64,000 nucleotides of DNA from Mycobacterium sp. SMC-8 (GTDB lineage Bacteria > Actinomycetota > Actinomycetes > Mycobacteriales > Mycobacteriaceae). The notes beneath the pieces are model-generated. The model was not told the origin of the DNA, did no database searches, and was given only the letters and a program-made list of their open reading frames with translations. Numbering within the stretch: the stretch's first letter is position 1; every line of letters begins with the position of its first letter. Of the stretch, positions 1 through 7,659 are shown piece by piece. Where the stretch lies: the NCBI RefSeq assembly GCF_025263565.1, contig NZ_CP079865.1:3844001-3908000 (forward strand), in the 5' to 3' direction. The translations under genes and the position numbers were made by a program.

Positions 1-2
1 TT

Positions 3-800
3 CTCGACTGCGATGGTGTTCTTGCCGACACCGAACGGGACGGCCATCGAGTCGCGTTCAATAGGGTTTTTGCGGAAAACAAAGTCGCATTCCAGTGGAC
101 CGACGAGACTTACCGGCAGGCTCTGCAGGTCGGCGGCGGCAAGGAGCGGCTACGCGCTCTCCTATCCCGAGAATTCCTCGAGCAACACGAACTCACCAAT
201 GGAATCGAACTCGAAACCCTGATCGCGACATGGCATCGGCGAAAGACCGAACTATATGTCGAATTGCTCGACTCTGGTGCAATTAAGGCTCGCTCCGGCG
301 TTCGACGGTTGTCTCGCGAAGCGCTTCGACAAGGTTGGCTACTCGCAGTCGCGTCGACCTCTGCGCACGAATCAGTCCGTGCGGTCCTGAACAAGGTGAT
401 GGGAGCGGACCTGGCCGGCCACTTCACTGTGTGCGCGGGCGATGATGTTCAGCTGAAGAAGCCTGCACCGGACATTTATCTGCTTGCCCTCAATCGGTTG
501 GGCGTCAAGGCCGGGGACGCAGTTGTTGTCGAGGACTCCGCGATAGGTGTACAGGCGGCGCTCACAGCCGGCATCACTGCTGTAATCGCGACACCAAGCA
601 CTTACACGATCCATGAAGATCTCAGCGCTGCAGCAGTGGTCGTCAGCGAGCTCGGAGACCCGGGCCAACCGATACAGAACGCTGGGAAAGGTTTGGACGA
701 GAGCATGACTGACGGAGTAGTCGAATACAGACATCTATTAGAACTCCTGAACGTCAAGGCTCCGCATACAGAAGTGAGGGGTCATGCAAATAGTCAGTAA
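3..800 (+). CDS. CbbY-like HAD phosphatase, 5' end outside window
   Basis: Haloacid dehalogenase superfamily hydrolase, subfamily of CbbY, which in photosynthetic bacteria dephosphorylates xylulose-1,5-bisphosphate. The frame is open from base 3, so the true start lies upstream. Seen: motif I LDCDGVLADTE at the very start, the cap-domain loop VGGGKERL, motif II VASTS, motif III KKPAPDIY, and motif IV VVEDSAIGVQAA. These match CbbY more closely than beta-phosphoglucomutase. The stop overlaps the next gene by 17 bases, so it belongs to the EutH/kinase/transaldolase operon. The natural substrate is unknown; a sugar phosphate is inferred from the family and from the transaldolase-like neighbour. 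GC is lower than in the core genes of this window. Confidence 0.85.
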   Translation, partial: LDCDGVLADTERDGHRVAFNRVFAENKVAFQWTDETYRQALQVGGGKERLRALLSREFLEQHELTNGIELETLIATWHRRKTELYVELLDSGAIKARSGVRRLSREALRQGWLLAVASTSAHESVRAVLNKVMGADLAGHFTVCAGDDVQLKKPAPDIYLLALNRLGVKAGDAVVVEDSAIGVQAALTAGITAVIATPSTYTIHEDLSAAAVVVSELGDPGQPIQNAGKGLDESMTDGVVEYRHLLELLNVKAPHTEVRGHANSQ

Positions 801-2010
801 CATAGTTCTCTACACCATGATGGCGTTCGTCCTCATCGGTGCTGCATTTGCGATACGTAACAGTGATTCCGGAATTGGGAAGGAATTTCTTCAAGGTATT
901 CATTCCATCGGCCACTTGTTCGTCCCGGTAGCGGGGATCATGGCGTCCATCCCATACCTGACCACCGCGGTCGAGAAGGGCGCCGGGCCGATCTGGCAAG
1001 CATTGGGGGCCGACCCTTCGATCGCGGCAACCACATTCATCGCTTCCGATATGGGCGGGTATCAACTTGCCTTCGCTACGGCGGGTGATAGCGGAGCGTG
1101 GATCACGGCAATGGTGACAGGGTTCATGGCCGGTGCGACGATTGTGTTCACCGTCCCCGTTGGTCTCGCGATGCTACAGAAGACCGACCAGCGATACATG
1201 GCATTGGGCATCATGTCGGGCGTGCTCACAATCCCGATCGGGGTCTTGGTGACCATGGTGATCATAATGATCACGCGTCCGCTCATCCGTGGAGATGTGC
1301 GAACAACCGGGCCTTCGGAGACTGTGATTGACGGCCTCAACATTCAAGAGCTACTCGCCAATCTGCTCCCCCTGCTGCTGATCGTCGTAGCCATCGCCGC
1401 CGGACTGAAGTTCGCACCGGGATTTATGATCAAGGCGTTCATCATCTTTGGCCGCCTGATCGATGCGGCCGTGAAGATAATCCTCGCACTGTCGATCGTC
1501 GAGTACTTCACCGGTATCTTCACGAAGATGTTCGGAGCGTGGGGATTCGAGCCGATCATTGCCACGGCGGATGACCACTTCCGTGCCCTCGAGGTCGTCG
1601 GTGCGGTCGGAATCATGCTCGCAGGTGCGTTTCCCATGGTCTACGCGATCAACAAATTTCTCGCCGGGCCACTGAGCCGCCTGGGGAATCGGGTAGGAAT
1701 CGGCGAAACCGGAGTCACCGGAATGCTCGGCGGTGCTGCAAATGCGCTCGCGCTCTTCCACGTCGTCAAGAACATGTCGCCGCGGGATAAGGTGATATCG
1801 ATCGCGTTCGTGGTATGTGGTGGCTTCTTGCTGGGCGATCACCTGTCATTCACGGCCAACTTCCAGCCAAACTTGATCGGCGCTGTGCTCGTAGGAAAGC
1901 TGACTGCGGCCATTCTCGCCATCGTCCTGGCACGCTACATCGCGGTACCCACCGCTGAGCGATTGGCTCAGAAGGACGAACCGTTCCTCGACTCCGGCAC
2001 ACACGCGTAG
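784..2010 (+). CDS. EutH-like membrane transporter
   Basis: Polytopic inner-membrane protein of 408 residues, about ten hydrophobic segments, resembling the ethanolamine permease EutH over its whole length. Seen: the EutH-like signatures ASDMGGYQLA near residue 90, TIVFTVPVGLAML, LTIPIGVL, LKFAPGFMI and a late LLGDHLSF. EutH proteins move ethanolamine, but no ethanolamine ammonia-lyase or microcompartment gene is present, so another small polar substrate is possible. It starts inside the end of the HAD gene and is followed 15 bases later by a kinase. Together these suggest uptake and phosphorylation of one compound. Confidence 0.85.
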   Translation: MQIVSNIVLYTMMAFVLIGAAFAIRNSDSGIGKEFLQGIHSIGHLFVPVAGIMASIPYLTTAVEKGAGPIWQALGADPSIAATTFIASDMGGYQLAFATAGDSGAWITAMVTGFMAGATIVFTVPVGLAMLQKTDQRYMALGIMSGVLTIPIGVLVTMVIIMITRPLIRGDVRTTGPSETVIDGLNIQELLANLLPLLLIVVAIAAGLKFAPGFMIKAFIIFGRLIDAAVKIILALSIVEYFTGIFTKMFGAWGFEPIIATADDHFRALEVVGAVGIMLAGAFPMVYAINKFLAGPLSRLGNRVGIGETGVTGMLGGAANALALFHVVKNMSPRDKVISIAFVVCGGFLLGDHLSFTANFQPNLIGAVLVGKLTAAILAIVLARYIAVPTAERLAQKDEPFLDSGTHA

Positions 2011-2025
2011 CGGCCAGGGCGACCC

Positions 2026-3009
2026 ATGACTAACTCAGATTCCACCGCACAGCGTGACTTGGAAACCGTCGTTCGAGCGCAATGGCCGAGCCGACCCTGG
2101 AAGTCGGTCGCGCTAGACGGCGGCATGACGAATCGTAATTGGCGGGTCACCGTCGAATCAGATTCCAGTGGCGCACAAGAGGATTTCGCCGTTCAACTGT
2201 TGCTCTCCAACGAGCTCGCAGCGCGTATCGGAATCAACCGCCACACTCAGAAGCAGGTAATGCCGATTGTCGAAGAACTGAAGCTGGGCCCGAAACTCGT
2301 GGCATGGCGACAAGGCGATCCATGTGCTCTGATCACTGACTTCCTCGAGAACGCCGGCGCATCCGGACCCGAAGACCGCTCGCGGGTAATCACCCTGGCT
2401 GCCGCCGCATTGTCTCGACTGCATAAGAACACCCGCGGGACTCGGTTGCGAAACTACATCTCGGACCCGTTCGATGGCGCTGAGTGGCTATTCCGGAGGG
2501 TCGAGGAATTGATCCCGCAGGCGTCCGCTCCCTTCACGTGGGCGATCGAATTGAGTAGGCGCTGCCAGCGGGCTCGAGGCACGTACGAACCCTGCTTGCT
2601 ACACGCAGACCTTTCGGTTGGCAACGTGCTGGTCTCGCAGTCGGGCGTAAGCCTCATCGATTGGGAGTATGCGGGCGGCGGAGACAGGTTCTTCGATTGT
2701 GGTGATTTTGCCGAGAAGTGGGAGTTGAGTGCCGTCGAGGAACGCCAATTCGCCGACGAGTACAACTCGACGGGGGATTCACTCGAATATCTGCTCGCGG
2801 CTCTGCGAATGTATCGCTTCCACAGCCGCTTGCGCGAGGCGCTATGGGCGGCGGCGGCCAGCACCACGCACTTCACCGAGTTCGACCATTCCGCCTATAG
2901 CCGCGCCTGTATGACGCGCCTGGACGACATCGCCGCCAGCAAAGCGTTCCAAGACAGCCTAAGTCTGGTAAAAGCCACCACTGAGATAAAGGAAGTGCAG
3001 TGCTCGTAA
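2026..3009 (+). CDS. Choline/ethanolamine-kinase-like phosphotransferase
   Basis: Soluble kinase of the APH/choline kinase fold, 327 residues. Seen: Brenner-type catalytic loop LLHADLSVGNVLVS (HxDxxxxN) around residue 200, then the metal-binding LIDWEYAGGGDRFFD. The N-terminal lobe has GGMTNRNWRV, typical of LicA/choline kinases (GGxTN). It probably phosphorylates the substrate brought in by the adjacent EutH-like protein. Ethanolamine or choline is the family default; aminopropanol or a sugar alcohol cannot be excluded. It is cotranscribed with its neighbours, the next gene starting 10 bases before its stop. Confidence 0.8.
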   Translation: MTNSDSTAQRDLETVVRAQWPSRPWKSVALDGGMTNRNWRVTVESDSSGAQEDFAVQLLLSNELAARIGINRHTQKQVMPIVEELKLGPKLVAWRQGDPCALITDFLENAGASGPEDRSRVITLAAAALSRLHKNTRGTRLRNYISDPFDGAEWLFRRVEELIPQASAPFTWAIELSRRCQRARGTYEPCLLHADLSVGNVLVSQSGVSLIDWEYAGGGDRFFDCGDFAEKWELSAVEERQFADEYNSTGDSLEYLLAALRMYRFHSRLREALWAAAASTTHFTEFDHSAYSRACMTRLDDIAASKAFQDSLSLVKATTEIKEVQCS

Positions 3010-4322
3010 CATCCCTTCACCCAAACCTCGACTCCGCCACAGTGATCAGGGAACGACAGTTGCGGGTCGAGTCGGGGGCCTCGGAATACGTTCACGCAGT
3101 TCACCCCTCGATCCTGGCGCAGGTCGAGACTGGTTCGGCGGTGAATGTCTCTGCTCGCTTCCGCGAGGTTGTTGATCTGTTCGAGCCGAAGCGAGAATCC
3201 ACACCAGCCGGTTTCCGTGTGGAGACCACCGGGACACACTCTGTCACCCTGGATCTCGTTCGCGATATCGGCTATGCCCGGGATGGGCAACGTAGGCCGA
3301 CGTCATTGCTGTTCTCGGCAGACTCTGCCAACCCGTACGAAATCGCCGAATGTCGCGATCTGATTGCCAATGTGACCTGCAATCCGGGGATCGTCTACGA
3401 CCTTTTTCTCAACAACCCGGAGGCCAACGTTGGCGGCCAATTCTCTGATCTCAACGAAGTGTTACAGGCAATAGGAGACGAGGTCGGCCCCGGGTGTGAC
3501 ATCTCCGTCGAACTCCACGATCCGTACGAACAGGACTTCGCCAAGATACTCGACGAGATTCAGATGTACGAGGATATCCTGTCGCGCTACCGCCTGGTGG
3601 TCAAAGTCCCTCATACAGGAGCGATCTCACCCTCAGCTTCGAGTCAGCTCCTGACTGGCGATGGTCTACTGAACAACCGATACTATGACGGATCTCCCGA
3701 GGATCTCCTACGCGGACATTCCTTGGCGCACAAGCTGCATGAGTTGGGTCACCGCGTCAACTTCACGCTTATGTTCGAGCCGTATCAGACACCTCTCGCA
3801 TTGCAGATCCGGCCATATTTCATCAACGCTTTCATACGTAACCGGCTCAGTGCCACGCGTCGTATATCGGGGTTGCTGGCCGCATTCGAAGCCACTGAGG
3901 ATTCCTGGTTCATCAGAGAACTTCGGCAGTACTTGATTGCGAACCACTACTTGGGTAAGGGCGACGCTGAACTCGACCTCCTTGAAACCCTGTCTCAGGC
4001 CAAGCGGATGGTGGCTTATCGCCACAATGAAAGCAGCGATGGCTTGGACAGCGCTCGTGCCTCAGTGCGCTGGCTGCGCGCATCAAATCTGCCTGATTCA
4101 CGATTGATCGTCTGTTCTCTCGACGGAGACACGCTGTTCCCGATGGTGATGTCGATGCTGGTCGAGCCAGAGTTCATCGATCTCCAGGATCGCGTGTTAC
4201 TCACGACTGATCCACGCTATTTGGCGCGCTGGGCGAGCAGCCCCCATGTCATCAGCTATCAACAGAGATTTTTGAAGGCGTGCGAAGGAAGTGTGTCACG
4301 AGTGCCTTCTTCCGCGAGTTGA
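3000..4322 (+). CDS. Transaldolase-like aldolase with C-terminal extension
   Basis: Schiff-base aldolase of the transaldolase family, 440 residues, longer than the usual 220-330. Seen: NVTCNPGIVYD near residue 125, matching the transaldolase TTNPS loop, then the catalytic lysine in LVVKVPHTG and the strand HRVNFTLMFEP that corresponds to VNxTLIFS. About 130 residues after the barrel match nothing I recognise. A GTG start at 3000 overlaps the kinase stop by 10 bases and suggests translational coupling. A DxxN-like DSANPYEIAE lies upstream of the TCNP loop. The reaction is unassigned; a link with the CbbY-like phosphatase implies sugar-phosphate chemistry. Confidence 0.7.
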   Translation: MLVTSLHPNLDSATVIRERQLRVESGASEYVHAVHPSILAQVETGSAVNVSARFREVVDLFEPKRESTPAGFRVETTGTHSVTLDLVRDIGYARDGQRRPTSLLFSADSANPYEIAECRDLIANVTCNPGIVYDLFLNNPEANVGGQFSDLNEVLQAIGDEVGPGCDISVELHDPYEQDFAKILDEIQMYEDILSRYRLVVKVPHTGAISPSASSQLLTGDGLLNNRYYDGSPEDLLRGHSLAHKLHELGHRVNFTLMFEPYQTPLALQIRPYFINAFIRNRLSATRRISGLLAAFEATEDSWFIRELRQYLIANHYLGKGDAELDLLETLSQAKRMVAYRHNESSDGLDSARASVRWLRASNLPDSRLIVCSLDGDTLFPMVMSMLVEPEFIDLQDRVLLTTDPRYLARWASSPHVISYQQRFLKACEGSVSRVPSSAS

Positions 4323-4335
4323 GTGGCGAGAAGGG

Positions 4336-4350
4336 CGGGGTTTGACCCCG
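4336..4350 (+). terminator. Hairpin after the transaldolase-like gene
   Basis: CGGGGT-TTG-ACCCCG, a 6-bp stem with a 3-base loop 14 bases after the operon's last stop codon. There is no T run, which is common for actinobacterial terminators. Confidence 0.4.
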
Positions 4351-4590
4351 GGCACCGGATAGGTGTGGAGTCGTAAACAACTCTCCACGTGTTCCGCCGC
4401 GCTGCACTTTTCTGGGGAACCCCAGTTGGCTACGGGGCAGAACACCTGCCCGTCCGCTTGCGGCGTGCCCGGTGCCACTGGTCTTCGACACCTGACCTCA
4501 CCGAATGTTTCATAGCCGGATCGTAAGCTGCCGTGCGTGGTCGCTGCGTAGCAGAGGGATTCAGCGTCCATATATCGCGTGGTGAATAGC
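4351..4590. other. Non-coding stretch between operon and rnpB remnant
   Basis: No convincing gene. A perfect hairpin CTGGGG-AA-CCCCAG at 4412-4425 lies downstream of the rnpB 3' end on the minus strand and could be its terminator. The rest shows nothing I can name. Confidence 0.5.
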
Positions 4591-4790
4591 GGTGGGACGA
4601 GTTGGCCTGTAAGCCGGATTCTGTACCTCGCCGGGATCTTCCGGCGAGGTGGCGACCATCCATCTGGACACACCGTCGCCGGGTGCCTCAAGCGGCCTAC
4701 CCGCAAACTCGGGCGAGCAGCCCTTGAACGCTTGCGCAGCCACAACCAGGTTGCGGCCTTCTTGGCCTTGCTTCGGGTGGGGTTTACCTA
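4591..4790 (-). pseudogene. rnpB: rnpB (RNase P RNA), 3' fragment, interrupted by IS
   Basis: Minus-strand 3' half of bacterial RNase P RNA, the ribozyme that trims tRNA 5' leaders. Seen on the minus strand: GGTAAACCCCACCCG followed by AAGCAAGGCCAA (conserved region IV equivalent of E. coli GGUAAACUCCACCC), the GGTAGGCCGC stretch, then near the end ACAGAATCCGGCTTACAGGC (conserved 3' core). The 3' strand expected to close helix P1 follows (about 4591-4607). Sequence resumes at 5917 after an IS630 insertion with a TA duplication. This half contains most of the 3' part of the catalytic domain. It cannot make a contiguous RNA as drawn. Confidence 0.92.
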
Positions 4791-5873
4791 GTGTCCTGAG
4801 TCATTAATTCGGGTGCAGTAGTTGGCGATGTTGGCCAGGATTTGGTCGGCGGTCTTGGTCCAGACGTAGGGCCGGGGGTTGTTGTTCCAGTGCTGGATCC
4901 AGGCGCGGATGTCGGCGTTGAGTTGGCGTACCGAGGTGTGGGTTCCGCGGCGCAGTTTCTTGGTAGTCAGTTCCGCGATCCAGCGTTCGACGAGGTTGAG
5001 CCAGCTGGAGCTTGTCGGTGTGAAGTGCAGGACGAACCGGGGATGGTTTGTCAGCCAACGCTTTACCGCCGGCGTCTTGTGGGTGGAGGCGTTGTCGAGG
5101 ACGACGTGGCAGTCCAGATCGGCGGGGACTTCGGCGTCGATCTTTTTGAGGAAGGCCAGGAATTCCTGGCTACGGTGCCGGGCGTGAAGCGAGCCGATGA
5201 CCTGGCCGGTGGCCAGATCCAACGCCGCGTACAGGCTCGACGTACCGTGACGGACGTAGTCGTGGCTGGCACGCGCCGGGGTGCCTGGCAGCATCGGGAA
5301 CACCGGCGCGGTGCGATTGAGTGCCTGGATCTGGGTTTTCTCATCCACACACAGCACCACCGCGCGTTCGGGCGGGTCGAGGTAGAGCCCGACGACGTCA
5401 CGGACCTTCTCCACGAACAAGGGATCTTTCGACAGCTTCCACGAGTCCTGTTTGTGCGGCGCCAATCCGAACGCCCGCCAGACACGGGAGACCATCGATT
5501 GACTCAACCCGAGATGCTCGGCCATCGACCGCGTCGACCAGTGCGTAGCGTCCTTGGGAGCAGACTCCAGCGTCTGGGTGATCAACGCCTTGATCTGCTC
5601 GTCACCCACGACCCGCGGCCGGCCTGGACGCGGTTCGTCGAGCAGGCCGTCACAGCGCAACTCCACGAACCGATTGCGCCACCGTTTCACCGTTGACCGC
5701 GAGACCCCCAGGTTGGCCGCCAACTCTGTGTTGGACCCGCCGTCGGCAGCCGCCAACACAATTCGCGACCGCAGTGCCAACCCCGCCGCACTGCTCCGAC
5801 GCCGCGCCCACCCCTCCAACTCGGCACGTTCAGTATCGGTCAACACGATCGCAGCAGCCTGAGGAGTGGGCAT
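4788..5873 (-). CDS. IS630-family DDE transposase
   Basis: Transposase of 361 residues from the ATG at 5873; an upstream TTG at 5888 is possible. The N-terminal helix-turn-helix region (NTELAANLGVSRSTVKRW) and a second one (MAEHLGLSQSMVSRVW) bind the ends. The catalytic triad is seen as D in LCVDEKTQIQAL, D in VVLDNASTHK and E in SSWLNLVERW, the DDE spacing of IS630. The stop codon TAG at 4790-4788 is not in the IS: its T and A are the duplicated target TA, and the G is host rnpB sequence. The gene runs right up to the terminal inverted repeat. Confidence 0.95.
   Translation of the reverse strand: MPTPQAAAIVLTDTERAELEGWARRRSSAAGLALRSRIVLAAADGGSNTELAANLGVSRSTVKRWRNRFVELRCDGLLDEPRPGRPRVVGDEQIKALITQTLESAPKDATHWSTRSMAEHLGLSQSMVSRVWRAFGLAPHKQDSWKLSKDPLFVEKVRDVVGLYLDPPERAVVLCVDEKTQIQALNRTAPVFPMLPGTPARASHDYVRHGTSSLYAALDLATGQVIGSLHARHRSQEFLAFLKKIDAEVPADLDCHVVLDNASTHKTPAVKRWLTNHPRFVLHFTPTSSSWLNLVERWIAELTTKKLRRGTHTSVRQLNADIRAWIQHWNNNPRPYVWTKTADQILANIANYCTRINDSGH
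4791..4809 (+). repeat. IS630 left terminal inverted repeat
   Basis: GTGTCCTGAGTCATTAATT, identical over 19 bases to the reverse complement of the right end; it encodes the last residues of the transposase on the minus strand. Confidence 0.95.
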
Positions 5874-5897
5874 GACCCAGTCTAACAACTGAGCCGT

Positions 5898-5916
5898 AAT
5901 TAATGACTCAGGACAC
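5898..5916 (-). repeat. IS630 right terminal inverted repeat
   Basis: Reverse complement reads GTGTCCTGAGTCATTAATT, perfect match to the left end; TA duplication follows at 5917-5918. Confidence 0.95.
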
Positions 5917-6076
<160 letters not shown>

Positions 6077-6100
6077 ATACCAGTAAAGAAAGTTCTCACA
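6077..6100. other. Element left end, att half-site
   Basis: AT-rich start of the AICE next to rnpB. CCAGTAAAG at 6080-6088 is the inverted counterpart of GTTTACTAG at the right end, so it probably forms one arm of attP in the excised circle. Inference from sequence symmetry only. Confidence 0.5.
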
Positions 6101-6585
6101 TTGCAGGTCAGAGACGTTCTTTTATCCGCGACTTGATGGTTGGCGTCGGCTCGTGTTGCCACTGCCGGGCGGGCTGTCGACTGGGTTGCCGGTGGCGGTT
6201 GTCGTGCTGGCGGACGCGATGAGGCTGTGGATCGTCGCGGTGGCTGTTGATCTGCGGGCGTCGGATGATTGTCCTGGCTGCTTGGTCGTACGGGCGGCGG
6301 ACGGAGGGTGAAGCGTAGCGACCGGCGCGGACGGGAGCGCCAGCGGACGGGAGCACAGGGAGCGAAGCGAAGCCCGCAGGGAGCCGCCAAAGTGACGGAA
6401 CCGTGGTCAGAGATGAGGTGATGGCGTGCGTGGGCGACGACGTGCCAGTGCGGTGGTGGACACGACTGCCGAGAGCGTTCGGTGATTCGGCCCGGTGTCG
6501 GTGGCTGTGAGGTCGTCGGCACAGGTCCGTGCGCTGGCTGCGGTGTGTTGACGGCGCTGCCGTGGTGTGGGGATGCTGGTGGGTG
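6101..6585. other. Non-coding left arm of AICE with short repeats
   Basis: About 485 bases without a supported gene. It contains a 12-base direct repeat GCGGACGGGAGC (6327-6338 and 6343-6354) separated by four bases, next to GAGCGAAGCGAAGC. Such repeats could be protein-binding sites for replication or transfer, but nothing here proves it. Confidence 0.4.
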
Positions 6586-6798
6586 ATGAGTGCGGTGGCC
6601 GAGCAGACGCTACTGATGGAGATCACGGGCACGCTGGTGCAGGATTTTCCTGGCACTACCCGCGTGGACATTGATGCTGCGGTGCGGCGGGCGTATGCGC
6701 GGTTCGATGCGAGTCGGATCCGGGATTTCGTTCCGCTGTTTGTCGAGAAACGCGCGCGCCGCGATCCTCGGGAGCGGTGTTCGGCCGCTTTAGTCTGA
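6586..6798 (+). CDS. Small three-helix-bundle-domain protein
   Basis: A 70-residue protein that resembles the small actinobacterial 'three-helix bundle dimerization domain' family. Seen: the family-like segment VDIDAAVRRAYARFDASRI followed by RDFVPLFVEKRARRD. The ATG at 6586 was chosen over the upstream start at 6529 because GGTGGGTG precedes it closely and the conserved part begins shortly after. Such proteins are common in actinobacterial mobile elements; their role is unknown and a DNA-binding or dimerising function is only inferred. It stands alone, with 130 non-coding bases to the convergent creatininase gene. Confidence 0.65.
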   Translation: MSAVAEQTLLMEITGTLVQDFPGTTRVDIDAAVRRAYARFDASRIRDFVPLFVEKRARRDPRERCSAALV

Positions 6799-6930
6799 GG
6801 CTTGTCTGAAGTCGCCCCCTGTCGTTAAGGCTGGGGGCGACGCCTCGTTTCGGGATACACCAGGGGCTGTTTCGGTTCGTGGCAGTGCTGTGTTCCGGCA
6901 GGTGGCGGGGGCCTTGCTGCGCTGCGGTGC

Positions 6931-7659
6931 CTAGGTTCGGCGCACCATGGTGAGGAGGTCGATGAGGGTGGCGGCGTGGCAGCCGAGGTGGTCGAGGGCG
7001 GCGTGCCCTTTGGCTTCGGTCGCCAGTGAGGGGTAGCCGATGACGCCGGTGGTGGTGTAGGCGCTGATGCCGAGGGTGGTCAGGTGGCGCCGGTCGGTGG
7101 CGGTGTGATCGGTCTGTGCCCAGCCGTCGCGCAGGTAGTCGGGGTGGCTGGCGAGGAGGATGGAGGTTTCGAGTTCGCCGGCGTGCATATCGTCGTGGTT
7201 GCTGCTGGTGATGGCGGCGGCAGTGCGGGCCTCGGTCCAGTCTTCACGACTCGGATACAGGCCCACGTTCAGCGGGCCGGCGGGCTGGTTGGCTTGCTGC
7301 ACGACATTGGTGAGCACGGCGTTGCCGCCGTGCGCGTTCACCACAATCAACCCACGCATGCCCTGGCCGGTCAGGGACTGGCCGATATCGGCGATGATCG
7401 CGGCCAGGGTGGTGGCGCTGATACTGATGGTGCCGGGGTAGGCAGCGTGTTCATGTGAGCAGCCGAACGTGATCGGCGGCAGCGCTAGAACCTGGTGGTG
7501 CTCGGTGATGGCTGCGGTGATCGCGCAGGCGATCAGGGTGTCGGTGCCCAACGGTAGGTGGGGGCCGTGCTGCTCGAAGGCCCCCACCGGCAGCACCGCG
7601 ACCGCGCTGGTCGCGGCGGGGTCGGTGGTGGTGAGGTCGGGGATGATGTCGTGGCTCAC
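6931..7659 (-). CDS. Creatininase-family amidohydrolase
   Basis: Metal-dependent amidohydrolase of 242 residues, family of creatininase and MftE. Seen: LPVGAFEQHGPHLPLGTD near residue 24 (metal-binding E, H and D), FGCSHEHAAYPGT, VVNAHGGN, and DDMHAGELETS, all hallmark ligands. Its start ATG overlaps the stop of the XRE regulator gene by four bases (ATGA), so the two are translationally coupled. The substrate is unknown; creatinine itself is unlikely on an AICE, and processing of a small amide or peptide is a guess. All the metal ligands appear intact. Confidence 0.85.
   Translation of the reverse strand: MSHDIIPDLTTTDPAATSAVAVLPVGAFEQHGPHLPLGTDTLIACAITAAITEHHQVLALPPITFGCSHEHAAYPGTISISATTLAAIIADIGQSLTGQGMRGLIVVNAHGGNAVLTNVVQQANQPAGPLNVGLYPSREDWTEARTAAAITSSNHDDMHAGELETSILLASHPDYLRDGWAQTDHTATDRRHLTTLGISAYTTTGVIGYPSLATEAKGHAALDHLGCHAATLIDLLTMVRRT

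Larger units (their letters stand above)
4791..5916 (-). mobile_element. IS630-family insertion sequence, intact, inside rnpB
   Basis: A 1126-bp element bounded by perfect 19-bp inverted repeats GTGTCCTGAGTCATTAATT and flanked by the TA target duplication (4789-4790 and 5917-5918), the IS630/Tc1-mariner hallmark. It holds one full transposase gene in the same direction as rnpB. Removing the element plus one TA restores an uninterrupted RNase P RNA core, which shows the exact insertion point. The intact ends and transposase argue for a recent event. Confidence 0.95.

Noticed and set aside
4842..5696. Long plus-strand open frame opposite the transposase
   Set aside because: It mirrors the IS630 transposase in another frame and shows no family motif; high GC makes such shadows common.
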